Positions 6,378 through 8,854 of a stretch of 8,854 bases of DNA are shown piece by piece. Position numbers and translations under genes: made by a program. How positions within the stretch are numbered: the first letter of the stretch is position 1; every line of letters starts with the position of its first letter. The DNA comes from DATBFU01 sp046735265 (lineage in GTDB: Bacteria > Acidobacteriota > Thermoanaerobaculia > UBA5066 > Gp7-AA6). The stretch is taken from the NCBI GenBank assembly GCA_046735265.1, contig JBKPSZ010000168.1, positions 1 through 8,854 on the forward strand. Direction: 5' to 3'. The notes under the pieces were generated by a model. The model was given only the letters and a program-made list of their open reading frames with translations. It ran no database searches and was not told where the DNA came from.

Positions 6378-8777
6378 ATGATCGGCCAGACCGTCTCGCA
6401 CTACCGGATCCTCGGCAAGCTCGGCGGCGGCGGCATGGGAGTCGTCTACGAGGCGGAGGATCTGAAGCTCGGGCGGCGCGTCGCCCTGAAGTTCCTGCCG
6501 GACGAGCTCGCGGAACACCCCGAGGCTCTCGAGCGCTTCAAGCGCGAGGCGCGGTCCGCCTCCTCGCTTCAGCATCCCCACATCTGCACGATCTTCGACA
6601 TCGACGAGCACGAGGGGCGCCCCTTCCTCGCGATGGAGCTGCTCGAGGGGGAAACGCTCCAGGATCGCCTGATCGCCGGTCCCCTGCCGGTGCACACGCT
6701 GATCGAGCTCGCGATCCAGGTTGCGGACGCGCTCGAAGCAGCGCACGCGCGCGGCATCGTGCATCGCGACATCAAGCCCGCCAACATTTTCGTCACGCGG
6801 CGAGGAGAAGCGAAGCTCCTCGACTTCGGCCTGGCGAAGAGCTCCGAGCCTGCAGCGCCTCGCAGCGCGGAGGCCTCGGTCCTCCCGACCGCGGTGGCCG
6901 AGCCCCATCTGACGAGCCCCGGCACGGCGCTCGGGACTGTCGCCTACATGTCGCCCGAGCAGGCGCGCGGCGAGCCGCTCGACGCCCGGACGGACATCTT
7001 CTCCTTCGGCGCCGTGCTCTACGAGATGGCGACCGGGCGTCAGCCGTTCGCCGGAAACACGTCCGCGATGACGTTCGACGCGATCTTGAACCGCGCCCCG
7101 GTGTCTCCGATCCGGCTCAATCCGCAGCTGCCGGCGGAGATCGAGCGCATCGTGAACGCCGCGCTCGAAAAGGACAGGAACCTGCGGACGCAGAGCGCGG
7201 CGGAGATGGGCGCGGACCTGAAGCGTTTGAAGCGCGACACCGAGTCGGGGCGATCCGCGCGGGAGATCCCGCCGGTCGTTCCGGCGGCGCGTCCGAAGCT
7301 CTGGCGTCGCGTGGCCGTCCCAGTCGCCGCGATCGCCCTGGCCGGCGCGTACTTTCTCGCGCGTCGGCCGGCGAAGACGGGGACAACGGCCGGACCCGTG
7401 ACCCTCGCGATTCTCCCGTTTCAGAACCTGAGCGGCGATTCCTCGCTCGACTACCTCGGCATGGCGCTTTCCGACGAGGTCGCGACGACTCTCTCCTACG
7501 CTCCGTCGCTCGCGATCCGCCCGTCCGCCTCGACGCGAAAATACGCCAAGGGAGACGTCGATCCGCAGACCGCCGGCCGCGAGCTCAAGGTCGCCGACGT
7601 CCTGACCGGACACTTCCTAAAGGAGGGCGGGCAGCTCCAGGTCACGCTCGAGGCGGTGGACACGGAATCCAACCGGCTCCTCTGGCGCGACAGCTCCAGC
7701 GCGCCGGCGAGCGATCTCATCGGCCTCCGGGAGCAGATCTCCGGCCGTCTCCGCCAGGGTCTCCTGCCGGTGCTCGGCGCGCCGGCCGACTCGGCGCGGG
7801 CTTCAACGCGGCCCACGAATCCGGAGGCGTACGATCTGTTTCTCAAGGCCACGGCCCTGTCGCGCGATCCGGCCCCGAACAAGCAGGCGATCCCTCTGCT
7901 CGAGCGGGCCGTGGCGCTCGATCCCTCATATGCTCCGGCCTGGAACGACCTCGGCAAGCGCTACTACTACGACGGTCAGTACTCCGACGGCGGGAGCCGG
8001 GCGTTCGAGCGATCCCGCGCGGCGCACGAGCGCTCCCACCGCCTCGATCCCGGGCTGATCGACGCCTCCGCCAACCTGATCCTCCTCGATGTCGAGGGAG
8101 GCAATCTTTCGAGCGCGCTCGATCAGGCCGACGAGCTCTCCCGCTCGAACCCGAGGAACGCGCGCGCCCGATTCAGCCTCGCCTACGTCCTCCGGTACGC
8201 GGGTCTGCTCGACGAGTCGGCTCGCGAATGCGACGCGGCGCAAGCCCTCGATCCGCGAAGTCCCAACTTTCGGGCCTGTTCGGCGACCTTCGAGCAGCTC
8301 GGGAACTACGCGCGCGCCCGGGAATTCCTGAAGCTCGACGCCGGAACCCAGTGGGCGACGTTCACGGAAGCGGACTTGCTCCTTCGCGAAGGACACAAGA
8401 AGGAGGCATACGACAACCTCGTCCGCCTGAAGGACATGTTCTCCGAGGCGGAGCGCGCGGTCATCGTCGGATGTGCCAGCGGTCAGCCGCTCGAGAAAAC
8501 TGCCCTCTCGCGGATGGTGGACTCGATTCTGGCCGCCCGCGACTCCGAGCCGAAGTATTTCGAAGCGGGCCATCTCGCCTACTGCGGTCATCCCGATCAG
8601 GCTCTGCGGCTCCTGCGTCGCGCGGTCGAAGAGAACTACCTCGCTCACCAGGCGATGGACAAGGACCCGCTTTTCGCGACGATCCGCGGCACGCCCGACT
8701 TCGCTGCGATCCGCGCGCTGTCGATCCGCAAGCAGAAGGAGATCGTCGAGCGCCGCGGAAAGACGAAGGCGAGCTAG
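6378..8777 (+). CDS. Transmembrane Ser/Thr protein kinase with TolB-like and TPR sensor region
   Basis: A 799-residue PknB-like (Hanks-type) kinase. The catalytic domain spans about 10-285: glycine loop GKLGGGGMGVVYEAED (13-28), ATP lysine K38 in VALKFLP, alpha-C Glu57, HRDIKPANIF (129-138, catalytic Asp131), DFGLAK (149-154), SPEQARGE (192-199) and DIFSFGAVLYE with Asp206. All key residues are present, so it should be active, and as an RD kinase it is likely controlled by activation-loop phosphorylation; that loop is long (about 40 residues) and Ser/Thr-rich. One transmembrane helix lies at about 310-328 (VAVPVAAIALAGAYFLA). The C-terminal half, predicted periplasmic, starts with a TolB-N/FlgO-like domain at about 341-465 (LAILPFQNLSGD, then DVLTGHFLKEGGQLQVTLEAVD), followed by TPR-like helical repeats (about 482-770, for example LLERAVALDPSYAPAWNDLG). 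There are no PASTA repeats. The ligand and substrates are unknown. Its TAG stop overlaps the stop of the next, convergent gene. Confidence 0.95.
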   Translation: MIGQTVSHYRILGKLGGGGMGVVYEAEDLKLGRRVALKFLPDELAEHPEALERFKREARSASSLQHPHICTIFDIDEHEGRPFLAMELLEGETLQDRLIAGPLPVHTLIELAIQVADALEAAHARGIVHRDIKPANIFVTRRGEAKLLDFGLAKSSEPAAPRSAEASVLPTAVAEPHLTSPGTALGTVAYMSPEQARGEPLDARTDIFSFGAVLYEMATGRQPFAGNTSAMTFDAILNRAPVSPIRLNPQLPAEIERIVNAALEKDRNLRTQSAAEMGADLKRLKRDTESGRSAREIPPVVPAARPKLWRRVAVPVAAIALAGAYFLARRPAKTGTTAGPVTLAILPFQNLSGDSSLDYLGMALSDEVATTLSYAPSLAIRPSASTRKYAKGDVDPQTAGRELKVADVLTGHFLKEGGQLQVTLEAVDTESNRLLWRDSSSAPASDLIGLREQISGRLRQGLLPVLGAPADSARASTRPTNPEAYDLFLKATALSRDPAPNKQAIPLLERAVALDPSYAPAWNDLGKRYYYDGQYSDGGSRAFERSRAAHERSHRLDPGLIDASANLILLDVEGGNLSSALDQADELSRSNPRNARARFSLAYVLRYAGLLDESARECDAAQALDPRSPNFRACSATFEQLGNYARAREFLKLDAGTQWATFTEADLLLREGHKKEAYDNLVRLKDMFSEAERAVIVGCASGQPLEKTALSRMVDSILAARDSEPKYFEAGHLAYCGHPDQALRLLRRAVEENYLAHQAMDKDPLFATIRGTPDFAAIRALSIRKQKEIVERRGKTKAS

Positions 8778-8854
8778 GCTTTTGGAGCGCCTTCGGGCGC
8801 TTTCGCCTCCGCGGCCGCCCGCAGGCCGCGCAGCTCGGTGATGTCCCGGCTGAT
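8774..8854 (-). CDS. C-terminal tail of a convergent gene, probably a PAS-domain protein (partial)
   Basis: From the right edge the minus strand gives 26 codons to a TAG stop: ISRDITELRGLRAAAE, then an Ala/Pro/Lys-rich end. The pattern RDITE-(L/R)-x-x-L at the end of a domain is the familiar closing segment of PAS/PAC sensor domains, so the gene may encode a PAS-containing signalling protein in which PAS is the last domain. This rests on one short motif; most of the gene is outside the window. The stop shares CTAG with the kinase stop. Codon use and the absence of an alternative explanation for these bases support it as coding. Confidence 0.6.
   Translation of the reverse strand: MSRDITELRGLRAAAEAKAPEGAPKA
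8786..8801 (+). terminator. Hairpin with TTCG tetraloop after the kinase gene (possible terminator)
   Basis: AGCGCC and GGCGCT pair perfectly over six bases around a TTCG loop closed by C-G, a very stable RNA tetraloop. It begins eight bases after the kinase stop. The following T run is short (TTT then C), so it is a weak match to an intrinsic terminator. It lies inside the last codons of the convergent gene, so for that gene it is coding sequence. Confidence 0.45.

Noticed and set aside
6273..7613. Minus-strand open frame of about 446 codons antisense to the kinase
   Set aside because: The kinase motifs are complete on the plus strand, and the antisense translation is low-complexity and unlike any family I know.
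1..8854. CRISPR array, tRNA or rRNA gene, insertion sequence, phage or toxin-antitoxin module
   Set aside because: I saw no regularly spaced repeats, no tRNA-like cloverleaf, no transposase or integrase motif and no small gene pair. Essentially all bases are accounted for by the listed genes.

Overview
The window is GC-rich (roughly two thirds G+C by eye) and densely coded, with no RNA gene, transposon, CRISPR array or long non-coding stretch that I can see. A lipid-anchored TolC-type protein with an MdtB/C-like RND pump points to a Gram-negative cell envelope. The large kinase-TM-TolB-like-TPR protein is a type common in Acidobacteriota (including Thermoanaerobaculia-like lineages) and neighbouring phyla. 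That placement is an inference from gene style; no marker gene is present.

Layout, left to right. (1) 1-142 is a piece of RND permease gene lying backwards: its minus strand encodes 47 residues that belong just upstream of the forward permease, which becomes readable at about 137. This is either a fold-back assembly artefact at a contig edge or a small real inversion. (2) 137-4028 holds the rest of the RND permease followed, 10 bases on, by its outer-membrane factor; the periplasmic adaptor is not in the window and was presumably upstream. (3) 4060-4940 holds a small FmdB-type zinc-ribbon protein and a class I SAM-dependent O-methyltransferase, which I start at a TTG (4305) with a good ribosome binding site. 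(4) 4937-6262, minus strand, is a Ste24-like M48 membrane metalloprotease, convergent with the methyltransferase. (5) 6378-8777 is a transmembrane Ser/Thr kinase, divergent from the protease. (6) 8774-8854, minus strand, is the C-terminal tail of a further gene, probably a PAS-domain protein.

The permease and outer-membrane factor should work together as an envelope-spanning drug or metabolite exporter. The remaining genes have no demonstrable joint pathway; the protease and kinase share a divergent 115-base intergenic region. Two small architectural themes recur. Both convergent gene pairs overlap by exactly four bases, sharing a CTAG palindrome as stop codons on both strands. Genes inside transcription units have a Shine-Dalgarno sequence, whereas the likely first genes have a TAnnnT box only 7-13 bases before ATG, suggesting leaderless or nearly leaderless transcripts.

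I did not find a convincing new multi-gene system. The strongest unusual signal is the inverted permease fragment at the left edge.
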